Of a stretch of 64,000 nucleotides of DNA, positions 1 through 7,147 are shown one piece after another (the stretch's first letter is position 1; every line of letters starts with the position of its first letter). A program made the translations under genes and the position numbers. The stretch is from the NCBI GenBank assembly GCA_963752585.1, contig CAVVYV010000007.1, positions 248,001-312,000 of the forward strand, in the 5' to 3' direction. This DNA comes from CAVVYV01 sp963752585. GTDB taxonomy: Bacteria > Actinomycetota > Thermoleophilia > Solirubrobacterales > 70-9. Under the pieces are notes generated by a model that ran no database searches, was not told the origin of the DNA, and saw only the letters and a program-made list of their open reading frames with translations.

Positions 1-512
1 AACTGGACGATGCCGCCGGCGTCGGTGACCTGAGCGCCGCGAAGGTAGGTCTCTTCGTCGGTCGGTCCGCTGCCGCCCCCAGGACCGCCGCCTCCGGGGC
101 CTCCCTGCGAGGCCGACTCGAAACCCGAGTAGGTCCCGTTCGCGTCGCAGTGCCAGATGTCGACCGCCGCGTTCTCCAGCGGTTCGCAGGCTCTGTCGCG
201 GATCCGGATCGCGAGCCGAAGGGGCACGCCCTGGCGGTCCTCGCGGATGTCGCTGCGGATCGAGTCGACGTCGAAGTAGTACGGGCCCTCAGTCTCCTCT
301 GGGGTCAGCGAGCAGGCGGAGGTGTCGTCGAAGAGCTCGGCGAGCCCGCCGGTGCCCCCCTGGGCCTCGACGGTCGCAGTGGTGCCATCGCCGGTCGCGA
401 CCTCGGTGGTCCCGCCCGATTCGTCGTCGGCGCCGCACGCCACCAGCAGGGCTCCGAGACTGACCGAGCCCATGCCGACGAGCGCCTCACGGCGATTCAG
501 GTTCCTGTTCAT
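1..512 (-). CDS. Intradiol ring-cleavage dioxygenase-like lipoprotein (3' part outside window)
   Basis: The reading frame starts at ATG 512 and runs off the window edge, giving 170 residues. The N-terminus has an RR-containing stretch, a hydrophobic segment and an ALLVACG lipobox, so it is probably an exported lipoprotein. It is followed by a Ser/Thr/Gly-rich linker and then PEETEGPYYFD, IRIRD, VDIWHCDANGTYSGF and TYLRGAQVTD, which are hallmarks of the protocatechuate/catechol intradiol dioxygenase fold. The iron-binding Tyr and His residues of the C-terminal half lie outside the window, so activity cannot be judged. Exported members of this family are common in actinomycetes and their substrates are mostly unknown. 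Confidence 0.8.
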   Translation of the reverse strand, partial: MNRNLNRREALVGMGSVSLGALLVACGADDESGGTTEVATGDGTTATVEAQGGTGGLAELFDDTSACSLTPEETEGPYYFDVDSIRSDIREDRQGVPLRLAIRIRDRACEPLENAAVDIWHCDANGTYSGFESASQGGPGGGGPGGGSGPTDEETYLRGAQVTDAGGIVQ

Positions 513-592
513 GGGGGGCAGCTTCCCACGGACCGGTAAGCGAGAGCTGAGAGTCCTCTGACGGCGCATCGCGGCGCCAAGTCGCATCGGGT

Positions 593-1663
593 TCAGCCCA
601 GCTCGACTCTGACCCGCTCGATCACCGCGTCGGTGAACTCGGTGGTGGTCGCGTGCCCCTTCAGGTCCGGAGTGCGGATACCGGTGGCGGCGGTGTCCAT
701 CACCGCCTTGTAGATCGCCGCGGATGCGCCTTCGGCCCCTTTGGCTCCGGTCTCGCCCGCGTAGTGGAGAACCGCGGCGCCGGCGAGGATCATCGCCATC
801 GGGTTGGCGATGTTCTTGCCCTCGAGCGCCGGTGCGGTCCCGTGCGGCGCCTCCGCCATCGCCACCCTCGCCGAGAGGTCCTGGCGGAGGGCGAGCAACA
901 CCGACTCCGCCCCGGCGATCGAGCCGTACAGCGGCAGCACCAGGTCGGAGAGCAGGTCGCCGTCCCGGTTGAGGCAGGGGATCACCAGCGGCTCGCTCGC
1001 CCGTCCCGTCAGCAGCCCCGCGTAGGTGGCGTCGATAAGCAGGGGCTCGTAGCCGACATCGGGGTGGCGTTCGGCCGCCGCATCCATCTCCTCCTTCAGC
1101 ATCCCCTCGTAGACGGGGCTCACCGTCCACTTGGGGCCGCCGTAGACGCGCCCGCTGATCTTCCCGGCGGTCCGGAACGCGTACTCGGCGACCGCGCGGC
1201 AGTTTGAGCGGTGGATCACCTCGGTGCGCTCGGCGACCTCGTCGCCGTCCTCGGGCCGGCGCGACTCCTCGGCGCCGTAGGCGTCCTCGACCGCCATCCG
1301 CACGATCGAGATCGGATGGTGGATTCCCGCGACCGGGCTGACCCCGGGGATCCGCCGCCCGGTGCGGACGATCACCTTGCCGTCGATCTCCTCCCGGATC
1401 AGGCGGTTGGGACTGCCGACGTCATCAGCACCCTCGGGGGTGATCGTCGCCGCCTTGATCCCGAAGCCGGCCTCGACCATCGCCCGCGCCGCCTCGGTGC
1501 ACACTTCGTTCTTCGTCCGGCGGCGACTCTCCAGCGAGAGGTCGAAGCGCTCGAGGCCGAGCTCCAGGCCGAGGACGTCCGGGGCGAGGACCCGAAGCCC
1601 CTGTTCGAGCAGTTCCTGCCCGGTCTGGTCGCCTTCGAGCACCACTATCCTCAGCCCGGCCAT
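593..1663 (-). CDS. Isocitrate/isopropylmalate dehydrogenase family protein
   Basis: The 356-residue protein belongs to the beta-decarboxylating dehydrogenase family. Visible signatures are the N-terminal EGDQTGQELL, the substrate-loop SPNRLIREEID (a S-x-N pattern as in isocitrate dehydrogenases), the YGGPKWTVSPVYEG block with catalytic Lys, LLIDATYAG, and HGTAPALEGKNIANP near the C-terminus, the NAD(P)-binding segment. HGTAP and SPN favour isocitrate over isopropylmalate as substrate, but homoisocitrate or a related acid cannot be excluded. The ATG at 1663 lies 9 bases after a TAGGCT box on the minus strand, consistent with leaderless transcription. It is divergent from the small zinc protein. 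Confidence 0.85.
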   Translation of the reverse strand: MAGLRIVVLEGDQTGQELLEQGLRVLAPDVLGLELGLERFDLSLESRRRTKNEVCTEAARAMVEAGFGIKAATITPEGADDVGSPNRLIREEIDGKVIVRTGRRIPGVSPVAGIHHPISIVRMAVEDAYGAEESRRPEDGDEVAERTEVIHRSNCRAVAEYAFRTAGKISGRVYGGPKWTVSPVYEGMLKEEMDAAAERHPDVGYEPLLIDATYAGLLTGRASEPLVIPCLNRDGDLLSDLVLPLYGSIAGAESVLLALRQDLSARVAMAEAPHGTAPALEGKNIANPMAMILAGAAVLHYAGETGAKGAEGASAAIYKAVMDTAATGIRTPDLKGHATTTEFTDAVIERVRVELG

Positions 1664-1672
1664 GGCGCGCCG

Positions 1673-1678
1673 AGCCTA
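1673..1678 (-). promoter_or_regulatory. Putative -10 box (TAGGCT) for the dehydrogenase gene
   Basis: On the minus strand TAGGCT is followed by 9 bases and then ATG 1663, which would place the transcript start at or just before the start codon (leaderless mRNA). Confidence 0.45.
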
Positions 1679-1699
1679 CTCCACGGCTTCGCTGGGCCT

Positions 1700-2032
1700 G
1701 TGACGGGGGAGCCCTGCACCTGGTGCGGCGTCGAGGTCGAGCCGGACGACGGCTTCCGCGCCTACGAACCCGCTGGCGAACGCCGCGCCGTCTTCTGCCG
1801 GCTCGAGCACGTGATCCCCTGGTCGCTCCAGGGCGCCCACTGGGACCCCGGCGGTTTCACGGAGCCGCCTGCGCTTGACGAAGGCCCCCTGCGCTGCTCC
1901 CACTGCGATGCCGAGCTCGGCGAGGTCCACGTTATCCTCGTCCGCCATCGCGGCGAGCACCGGGTCCCCGACGCGTTCTGCTCGGTCGACCACATGGAGG
2001 CGTGGGCGAAGGCGGGGGGCCGCTGGCAATGA
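1700..2032 (+). CDS. Small protein with a duplicated zinc-binding motif
   Basis: Starting at GTG 1700 the product is 110 residues. It holds two matching metal-site repeats: C6-x2-C9-x23-C33-x3-H37 and C66-x2-C69-x24-C94-x3-H98. The spacing CxxC...CxxxH is that of a treble-clef/TRASH-like zinc finger, here present twice. The frame is open far upstream, but that part is antisense to the dehydrogenase and has no family features, so the start next to the first CxxC is preferred. The stop overlaps the next ATG by four bases, so the two genes are probably co-translated. I do not recognise a function. Confidence 0.65.
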   Translation: MTGEPCTWCGVEVEPDDGFRAYEPAGERRAVFCRLEHVIPWSLQGAHWDPGGFTEPPALDEGPLRCSHCDAELGEVHVILVRHRGEHRVPDAFCSVDHMEAWAKAGGRWQ

Positions 2033-2661
2033 GCTCGCCGCGCCTGTTGATCTGGCGGGGGCTGGACGAGTGGCGGACGGAGGCGGTCGAGATCCACCTG
2101 ACCGAGGATGGGCTGGTCGCCCGCGGCACCCAGATCGGAATCGATCCCCTGCCGTACCGGCTCAGCTATCGCCTCGAGGCGCCCGAGCGATTCGTCACCC
2201 GCTCGCTCGTGCTCGAATCGAGCGGCGACGGGTGGCGACGCGAGCTCGAGCTCACCCACGAAAACGGATCCTGGCGATTCGACGGGGCCGAGAGCGGGGA
2301 GGCGGACGTGGACCTTCCGGCGCCCGGTGGCGATACCACCGGGCTCGAGAACTCCCTCGACTGCGATCTGGGCTTCTCGCCGCTGACCAACCTGATGCCG
2401 CTCCGCAGGCACGGGCTGCACCGGGGGCCCGGGGAGGCCGAGTTCGTGATGGCATGGGTCTCCGTGCCCGACCTCGCTCTCCACGTCTCCGCGCAGCGAT
2501 ACGAGCACGTGAGGATGGACTCGGACGGGGCGGTGGTCCGCTTCACCGACGAGGGCATGTTCAAGGGCTTCACCAGCGAGCTCGAGCTCGACGAGGACGG
2601 CCTGGTTCGCGTCTATCCGGGCCTGGCGGCCCGAGTCGGCCCTGAACAGCGCCCCGAATAG
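2029..2661 (+). CDS. Putative glycolipid-binding family protein (PF06475-like)
   Basis: The 210-residue protein begins at ATG 2029, whose ATGA overlaps the stop of the upstream zinc-protein gene. Family features are the N-terminal LIWRGLDEWRTEAVEI, an internal SPLTNLMPLRRHGL block and a C-terminal FVMAWVSVPDLALHVSAQRYEHV, which match the PF06475 (formerly DUF1089) putative glycolipid-binding fold. No signal peptide or membrane segment is visible, so it is probably cytoplasmic. Its biochemical role is not established; the family name comes from structural similarity. Confidence 0.75.
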   Translation: MSSPRLLIWRGLDEWRTEAVEIHLTEDGLVARGTQIGIDPLPYRLSYRLEAPERFVTRSLVLESSGDGWRRELELTHENGSWRFDGAESGEADVDLPAPGGDTTGLENSLDCDLGFSPLTNLMPLRRHGLHRGPGEAEFVMAWVSVPDLALHVSAQRYEHVRMDSDGAVVRFTDEGMFKGFTSELELDEDGLVRVYPGLAARVGPEQRPE

Positions 2662-2664
2662 GGA

Positions 2665-2733
2665 CCAAGTTCCCGCAGCTTGCGGGTTCGCGTTCGCGAT
2701 CCCCCTTGACCCCCGCCCACTCGCCGGTAGGGT
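2665..2733 (+). promoter_or_regulatory. Operator and promoter of small RNA copy 1
   Basis: A CCAAG element (2665-2669) is followed by a perfect 15-bp inverted repeat CCCGCAGCTTGCGGG (2672-2686), 19 bp, a -35 box TTGACC (2706-2711), a 16-bp spacer and a -10 box TAGGGT (2728-2733). The same layout with the same spacings recurs at copies 2 and 3. The repeat centre lies about 61 bp upstream of the predicted transcript start, typical of a class I activator site. Confidence 0.7.
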
Positions 2734-2739
2734 GCCCGC

Positions 2740-2821
2740 ACCGCACAGAACGAAGGAACCCGAAAGGGCGACGGAGTTCAGTGCAAACGAAGGGCTCGGG
2801 AAACTGGGCCCTTTCGTTTGT
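2740..2821 (+). ncRNA. Tandem small structured RNA, copy 1
   Basis: The predicted RNA is about 82 nt. Hairpin 1 spans 2743-2784: the arms GCACAGAAC and GTTCAGTGC pair (one A-A mismatch) and enclose an internal loop and a CCC-GAAA-GGG tip. Hairpin 2 spans 2785-2819: AAACGAAGGGC plus CUCGG close a GAAA tetraloop against CUGGG plus GCCCUUUCGUUU. It ends UUUGU and probably serves as terminator. No reading frame is conserved between the copies, so an RNA product is preferred over a peptide. The next gene starts at 2881. I do not recognise the family; target and function are unknown. Confidence 0.75.
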
Positions 2822-2880
2822 GTTGTGGCCGGAATTTGTGTTGTGGGAGGATCGTCGTCAGTCCACCAGAGGGAGAGACG

Positions 2881-3723
2881 ATGGCGACGATCAGCGAACG
2901 GGAAGCCCACCAGGTCGAGAAGGCGAACTCGAGCGGGCGCACGCCCGTCGTCTTCATCCACGGCCTCTGGCTGCTGCCGAGCAGCTGGGACCGCTGGGCG
3001 CAGCTGTTCGAGGAGAACGGGTACGCGGGGGTCACCCCGGATTGGCCGGATGACCCGGAGACCGTCGAGGTGGCGCGGGCGGAACCAGAGGTCCTCGCGA
3101 AGAAGACGCTGAAGCAGATCGCCGACCACACGGCCGAGGTGATCGGCGGACTCGACAAGAAGCCGGCGGTGATGGGCCACTCGACCGGCGGGCTGCTCAC
3201 CTACATGATCGCCGACCGAGGGCTGTCCGCGGCCTCGGTGGCGATCGATCCCGGGCCCTTCCGCGGGGTGCTGCCGCTGCCGTTCAGCGCGCTGAAGTCG
3301 GCGGCGCCGGTGCTCAGGAACCCGTTCAACCGAGGTCGCGCGATCACCCTCACCTTCGACCAGTTCAAGTACGGGTGGGCGAACGCGCTCGACGACGAGG
3401 AGGCAAAGCGGCTCTACGACGAGTTCCACGTCGCCGCGCCCGGGGTTGCGCTGATGCAGATGGCAAACGCCAACCTGAACCCGTTCAGCGAGGCCAAGGT
3501 CGACCCGAAGAACCCCGAGCGGGGGCCGCTGCTGATCCTCGACGGCGAGAAGGACCACACCGTCCCCTGGGCGATTGCCAATGCCGCCTACAAACGACAG
3601 CGGCGGAACGAGAGCGTCACCGAGATCGAGAGGGTGCCGAACCGGGGGCACTCGCTGACGATCGACCACGGCTGGCGGGAGGTGGCCGAGAAGGCGCTCA
3701 ATTTCGTCAAGCGCTTCGTCTAG
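2881..3723 (+). CDS. Alpha/beta hydrolase
   Basis: This 280-residue protein has an alpha/beta-hydrolase fold: an oxyanion HG motif at residues 27-28 (FIHGLW), the nucleophile elbow GHSTGG with Ser101, an acid in LDGEKDHTVP and a C-terminal His in NRGHSLTID. ATG 2881 is chosen because a GGGAGAG ribosome-binding sequence lies just upstream; the frame is open upstream only through the sRNA terminator. No signal peptide is visible, so a cytosolic esterase/lipase or dehalogenase-like role is possible, but the substrate cannot be told. The gene is bracketed by the small RNA copies, which may regulate it or merely flank it. Confidence 0.85.
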   Translation: MATISEREAHQVEKANSSGRTPVVFIHGLWLLPSSWDRWAQLFEENGYAGVTPDWPDDPETVEVARAEPEVLAKKTLKQIADHTAEVIGGLDKKPAVMGHSTGGLLTYMIADRGLSAASVAIDPGPFRGVLPLPFSALKSAAPVLRNPFNRGRAITLTFDQFKYGWANALDDEEAKRLYDEFHVAAPGVALMQMANANLNPFSEAKVDPKNPERGPLLILDGEKDHTVPWAIANAAYKRQRRNESVTEIERVPNRGHSLTIDHGWREVAEKALNFVKRFV

Positions 3724-3744
3724 CCCAGGACCGCGTCCCGAATC

Positions 3745-3813
3745 TCAAATGGCCGCAGATTGCGGCACATCGTTTTTGCAGGGCCTTGACTTCGCTTTAT
3801 CGGCCTGTAGGGT
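3745..3813 (+). promoter_or_regulatory. Operator and promoter of small RNA copy 2
   Basis: TCAAA (3745-3749), perfect 15-bp inverted repeat GCCGCAGATTGCGGC (3752-3766), 19 bp, TTGACT (3786-3791), 16 bp, TAGGGT (3808-3813). Arm and spacer bases differ from copy 1 while box positions are identical, so the layout is conserved by selection rather than by recent duplication alone. Confidence 0.7.
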
Positions 3814-3819
3814 GCCCGC

Positions 3820-3901
3820 ACCGCACAGAACGAAGGAACCCGAAAGGGCGACGGAGTTCAGTGCAAGCGAAGGGCTCGGGAAACTGGGCCCTTTCGTTTG
3901 T
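3820..3901 (+). ncRNA. Tandem small structured RNA, copy 2
   Basis: The 82-nt predicted transcript is identical to copy 1 apart from one A-to-G change in the base of hairpin 2 (AAGCGAA instead of AAACGAA), which turns an A-U pair into a G-U pair and keeps the helix. Hairpin 1 is 3823-3864 and hairpin 2 3865-3899. It lies 97 bases after the hydrolase stop and has its own promoter. The promoter spacer has diverged from copy 1 although the RNA has not. Confidence 0.75.
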
Positions 3902-3930
3902 CCGGAGGCGATTCGGTGAGAGGGGCCGCT

Positions 3931-3999
3931 CCAAAGTTTCGCAAGGTGCGGAAACCGCCCTTCACACCCCCTTGACTTCGCTTTTGCGCGCGCTAAGTT
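3931..3999 (+). promoter_or_regulatory. Operator and promoter of small RNA copy 3
   Basis: CCAAA (3931-3935), imperfect 15-bp inverted repeat TTCGCAAGGTGCGGA (3938-3952), 19 bp, TTGACT (3972-3977), 16 bp, TAAGTT (3994-3999). Only the CGCA-N3-TGCG core is common to all three operators. Confidence 0.65.
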
Positions 4000-4005
4000 G
4001 TCTTC

Positions 4006-4085
4006 ACCGCACAGAACGAAGTTGCCTTCGGGCAGTGGAATTCAGTGCAAACGAAGGGCCCGGGAAACTGGGCCCTTTCGTTTGT
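4006..4085 (+). ncRNA. Tandem small structured RNA, copy 3 (divergent)
   Basis: The 80-nt predicted RNA keeps the outer GCACAGAAC/TTCAGTGC helix (4009-4048), but its tip is UGCC-UUCG-GGCA instead of CCC-GAAA-GGG: one base pair is swapped (C-G to G-C) and a GNRA loop is replaced by a UNCG loop. In hairpin 2 (4049-4083) a U-G pair of copies 1 and 2 becomes C-G. Such pair-preserving changes are strong evidence for a folded RNA. The end faces the stop of a convergent hydrolase gene eight bases on. Confidence 0.72.
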
Positions 4086-4093
4086 CTACGGAC

Positions 4094-5179
4094 CTAGGGG
4101 GCTGACTGCTGCTGCTTCGCCGCGGCCGCTCTCTTCTTCGCGGCCTTCGCCTTCCTCTGGGCCGCGGCGGCCTTCCTCTGCTGCGCCCGCTGCTTCGCCT
4201 GCTGGCGCTGCTGCTCCCGCTCGGCCACGCTCGGCTGCTCGACGAAGGCCCGGATCAGGGCGGCGATCTCGGCGGGCTTCTCCACGTTTGGAGAGTGGCC
4301 GGCTCCTTCGATCAGCTGGGTCTCGGCACCGGGGAGCTCCGCGTAGCGCTCGAGCGCCGCATCCGCGTCGTAGATCTGATCCTCGGCGCCGAAGATCACC
4401 AGCAGGGACAGCTCCAAGCCCCCGAGGCGCTCATCCAAAGGCCGCTCGTCGGTGTAGTCCTCCTCCGCCCCGGCGACCTCGTCGAACGCCGTATAGGTCA
4501 TCTCCCTGAGGTTGTCGACGACCTCGTCCGGGTTCTCGAAGCCGCTGGCGATGTTGAAGCCGGGGGTGAAGGCGTCCTCGTACTGGTCCTGGACCTCGGA
4601 GCTGGGGGCGATCTGGACCAGCCGCTCCATCGCCTGGCCGATCACCGGCACGTAGCCGAGCTTCTGGGTGAAGGACTCGTTGTCGAAGCTGCTGTCGGGC
4701 GCCTGGTCGATGATCGCCACCTTGGTCGCCAGCTCAGGGCTCTGCTCGGCGAGGGCGGTGGCGACGGTGCCGCCGAGGGAGTGGCCGACCACGGTCGCTC
4801 CGGAGACGCCGAGCTCGTTGAGCGCCTCGGCGACCGCGTTCGCCTGGTTGTCGATCTCGTAGCCGGCGCCCGGCTTGTCGGAGCCGCCGTGCCCGAGGAG
4901 GTCGACCCGGATCACCCGGTGGCCCGTCTCCAGCATCGGCGCCAGCTGGCCCCACCAGTTCATCGAGCACGTGTAGCAGTGGACCAGGACTATCGGCGAG
5001 CCCTGTGGATCGCCCTCGTCCAGCACCTGGAGGGCGCCGTAGGAGGTCTCGACGAGCTCGGCGCCATCGACGTCCACCTCGGCGTCCTTGGTCTGTTGGG
5101 AGACCGCGATCGCGTTCAGGACCAGCAGCACGATGATCCCGGCGAGGACGCCGAGAAGGATCTTCAGCCAGCGGCTCAC
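4094..5179 (-). CDS. Membrane-anchored alpha/beta hydrolase with basic tail
   Basis: The 361-residue protein starts with one hydrophobic segment (residues 6-27), so the catalytic domain is probably anchored outside the membrane. The hydrolase core shows the strand LVHCYTC, a GHSLGG nucleophile elbow, an acid in FGAEDQIYD and the catalytic His in GAGHSPNVEKP. The last 45 residues are a Lys/Ala/Gln/Arg-rich, probably helical tail, unusual for the family and perhaps contacting nucleic acid or polyanionic envelope polymers. It overlaps the HD-domain gene by four bases and is probably co-transcribed behind it. Confidence 0.8.
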   Translation of the reverse strand: MSRWLKILLGVLAGIIVLLVLNAIAVSQQTKDAEVDVDGAELVETSYGALQVLDEGDPQGSPIVLVHCYTCSMNWWGQLAPMLETGHRVIRVDLLGHGGSDKPGAGYEIDNQANAVAEALNELGVSGATVVGHSLGGTVATALAEQSPELATKVAIIDQAPDSSFDNESFTQKLGYVPVIGQAMERLVQIAPSSEVQDQYEDAFTPGFNIASGFENPDEVVDNLREMTYTAFDEVAGAEEDYTDERPLDERLGGLELSLLVIFGAEDQIYDADAALERYAELPGAETQLIEGAGHSPNVEKPAEIAALIRAFVEQPSVAEREQQRQQAKQRAQQRKAAAAQRKAKAAKKRAAAAKQQQSAP

Positions 5180-5766
5180 CCGGGGCTCTCGGCTCCCGCG
5201 CGAGGCCCGAGCCCGAGCTCGTCGGCGTGCTCAGCGAGCGCAGCGATCACGACCGTCATGTGCTCGTCAGGATCTACCCCGAGCTCGTCGATCCCGCGCT
5301 GGACCTGCTCACGGTCGACGGCGGCGGCGAAGGAGGGCTGCCTCAACTTCTTCTTCACCGACTTCGGCTTCATCCCCTCGATCCCGGTCGGGCGGACGAG
5401 GGCGCAGGCGGCGATGAAGCCCGAGAGCTCGTCCACCGCGTAGAGGGTCTTCGCCATCCGCGTCTCCCGGGGCACCTCGAGGAAGTCGGCGTGGCCAGCG
5501 ACGGCGTCGATCACCTCCTGCGGATAGCCCCGTTCCTCCAGCTCCTTCAGGGCGTGGCGGGGGTGCCCGGTCTCCAGATCGGGAAAGCGCTCGTAGTCGA
5601 GGTCGTGGACGAGCGCGGTGACCGCATAGAGCTCCTCGTCGTCACCCCACTTGCGGGCATAGGCGCGCATCGCCGCCTCGACCCCGAGCAGGTGATTTCG
5701 CAGCGACTCCGACTGGACCCACTCGGTCACCAGCTGCCATGCATCGTCCCTTGAAACGTCAGCCAT
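5176..5766 (-). CDS. HD-domain hydrolase
   Basis: From ATG 5766 the product is 196 residues. It carries an N-terminal His (RNHLLGVEAAM), the HD pair in VHDLDYERFPD and a further His (AVAGHADFL), the pattern of HD-type metal-dependent phosphohydrolases. The C-terminal third (MKPKSVKKKLRQPSFAAAVDR) is typical of the small HD proteins often annotated as hydrolases or HDIG proteins. The frame is open much further upstream through murA antisense, which I regard as spurious. Start codons of this gene and murA lie 22 bases apart in divergent orientation. Confidence 0.8.
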   Translation of the reverse strand: MADVSRDDAWQLVTEWVQSESLRNHLLGVEAAMRAYARKWGDDEELYAVTALVHDLDYERFPDLETGHPRHALKELEERGYPQEVIDAVAGHADFLEVPRETRMAKTLYAVDELSGFIAACALVRPTGIEGMKPKSVKKKLRQPSFAAAVDREQVQRGIDELGVDPDEHMTVVIAALAEHADELGLGPRAGAESPG

Positions 5767-5775
5767 GCGGCTGGT

Positions 5776-5781
5776 TACCCT
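5776..5781 (+). promoter_or_regulatory. Putative -10 box (TACCCT) for leaderless murA
   Basis: TACCCT is followed by 7 bases and GTG 5789. The upstream in-frame ATG 5765 lies before the box, so it would not be on the transcript; this supports the GTG start. Confidence 0.5.
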
Positions 5782-5788
5782 AGTCGCC

Positions 5789-7090
5789 GTGGAGAAGTTC
5801 GTCATCCAAGGCGGCGCCCCGCTGTCGGGCGAGATCGTGCCCGCGGGCAACAAGAACGCGGCCCTGCCGATCCTCTCCGCCTGCCTGCTCACCGAGGAGG
5901 AGCTGCTGGTCCGCAACGTGCCGCGGATCCGCGACGTGGAGTCGATGCTCGCCCTCCTCGAGGGGCTCGGGGTGCGGGTCGAATGGCTCTCCGACAACGA
6001 GCTCCGCCTCCAGGCCGACTCGATCGACGGCCAGAACGTCGACGAGGGAGCGTCGAGCCGAATCCGGGCGTCCTTCCTCACTGCCGGGCCCCTGTTGGCG
6101 CGGTTCGGCGAGGCTCGAATGCCTCCGCCCGGCGGGGACACGATCGGACGCCGCCGCCTCGACGCCCACTTCGACGCCTTCCGAGACCTCGGCGCAATGG
6201 TCGGCGGCGATGTCTGGATCGAGCTCTCGGCTCCGTCCGAGGGCCTCCGGGCGACCCGGATCTTCATGGACGAGCCCTCGGTGATGGGCACCGAGAACGC
6301 TCTCCTCGCCGCCGCGCTCACCGAGGGGCCGACGACGATCGCCAACGCCGCCTCGGAGCCGCACGTCCAGGACCTCGCCAGGCTGCTGACCAAGATGGGG
6401 GCGCAGGTCGACGGGATCGGCTCCAACGTGATGACCGTGCACGGCCGCGACAAGCTCGGTGGCGCCGAGCACGACATCTGCGCCGACCACATCGAGATTG
6501 CCAGCTTCATGGCGCTGGCCGCCGCCACCGGCGGCGAGCTGCGGATCCGCGACACCGTCCCGGAGGACCTCGAGGGGATCCGCCGCCACTTCCGCCGGAT
6601 CGGACTCCAGACGATGGTCGAGGGGGCCGACCTCCTGGTCCCGCCGAACCAGAAGCTGACGATCCGCGACGACCAGGGCGACGCGATCCCGAAGATCGAC
6701 GACGGCCCGTGGCCGGCCTTCCCCGCGGACCTCACCTCGATCGCGCTCGCCCTAGCCACGCAGGCCGACGGGACGATCCTGATCTTCGAGAAGATGTTCG
6801 AGAACCGGCTGTTCTTCGTCGACAAGCTGGTGGCGATGGGCGCTCGGATCACGCTGTGCGATCCCCACAGGGCGATCGTCAGCGGTCCGAGCCGCCTTCA
6901 TGGGGCCCGCCTGGAGAGCCCCGACATCCGCGCCGGGATGGCGATGCTCATCGCGGCGCTCGCGGCCGACGGGACCTCCGAGATCGGCAACGTCATCCAG
7001 ATCGATCGCGGCTACGAGCGGATCGACCTCCGCCTCCGCGAGCTCGGCGCCCGGATCGACCGGGTCGCCACCGAGCGCGTCCCCGCCTAG
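5789..7090 (+). CDS. murA: UDP-N-acetylglucosamine 1-carboxyvinyltransferase
   Basis: MurA transfers enolpyruvate from PEP to UDP-GlcNAc, the first committed step of peptidoglycan synthesis in the cytoplasm. The 433-residue protein has the N-terminal GAPLSGEIVPAGNKNAALPI block (catalytic Lys22 and Asn23) and ends normally. The loop that carries the fosfomycin-target cysteine in most bacteria reads PPPGGDTIG, so the residue is Asp117 (codon 6137-6139). The same Cys-to-Asp change makes the Mycobacterium tuberculosis and Chlamydia enzymes fosfomycin-insensitive. The histidine operon follows 57 bases downstream. Confidence 0.95.
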   Translation: MEKFVIQGGAPLSGEIVPAGNKNAALPILSACLLTEEELLVRNVPRIRDVESMLALLEGLGVRVEWLSDNELRLQADSIDGQNVDEGASSRIRASFLTAGPLLARFGEARMPPPGGDTIGRRRLDAHFDAFRDLGAMVGGDVWIELSAPSEGLRATRIFMDEPSVMGTENALLAAALTEGPTTIANAASEPHVQDLARLLTKMGAQVDGIGSNVMTVHGRDKLGGAEHDICADHIEIASFMALAAATGGELRIRDTVPEDLEGIRRHFRRIGLQTMVEGADLLVPPNQKLTIRDDQGDAIPKIDDGPWPAFPADLTSIALALATQADGTILIFEKMFENRLFFVDKLVAMGARITLCDPHRAIVSGPSRLHGARLESPDIRAGMAMLIAALAADGTSEIGNVIQIDRGYERIDLRLRELGARIDRVATERVPA

Positions 7091-7147
7091 CGACTGCGAG
7101 GCCGCTCTACGCGCCCAAGCTTGCAGCGCGGGGGCGGGGGCGACGCC

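Noticed and set aside
1211..1699. Upstream extension of the zinc-protein frame.
   Set aside because: It is antisense to the dehydrogenase gene and lacks any motif.
2740..4085. Short peptides encoded in the sRNA units.
   Set aside because: Frames are not conserved between copies 1/2 and 3, whereas base pairing is.
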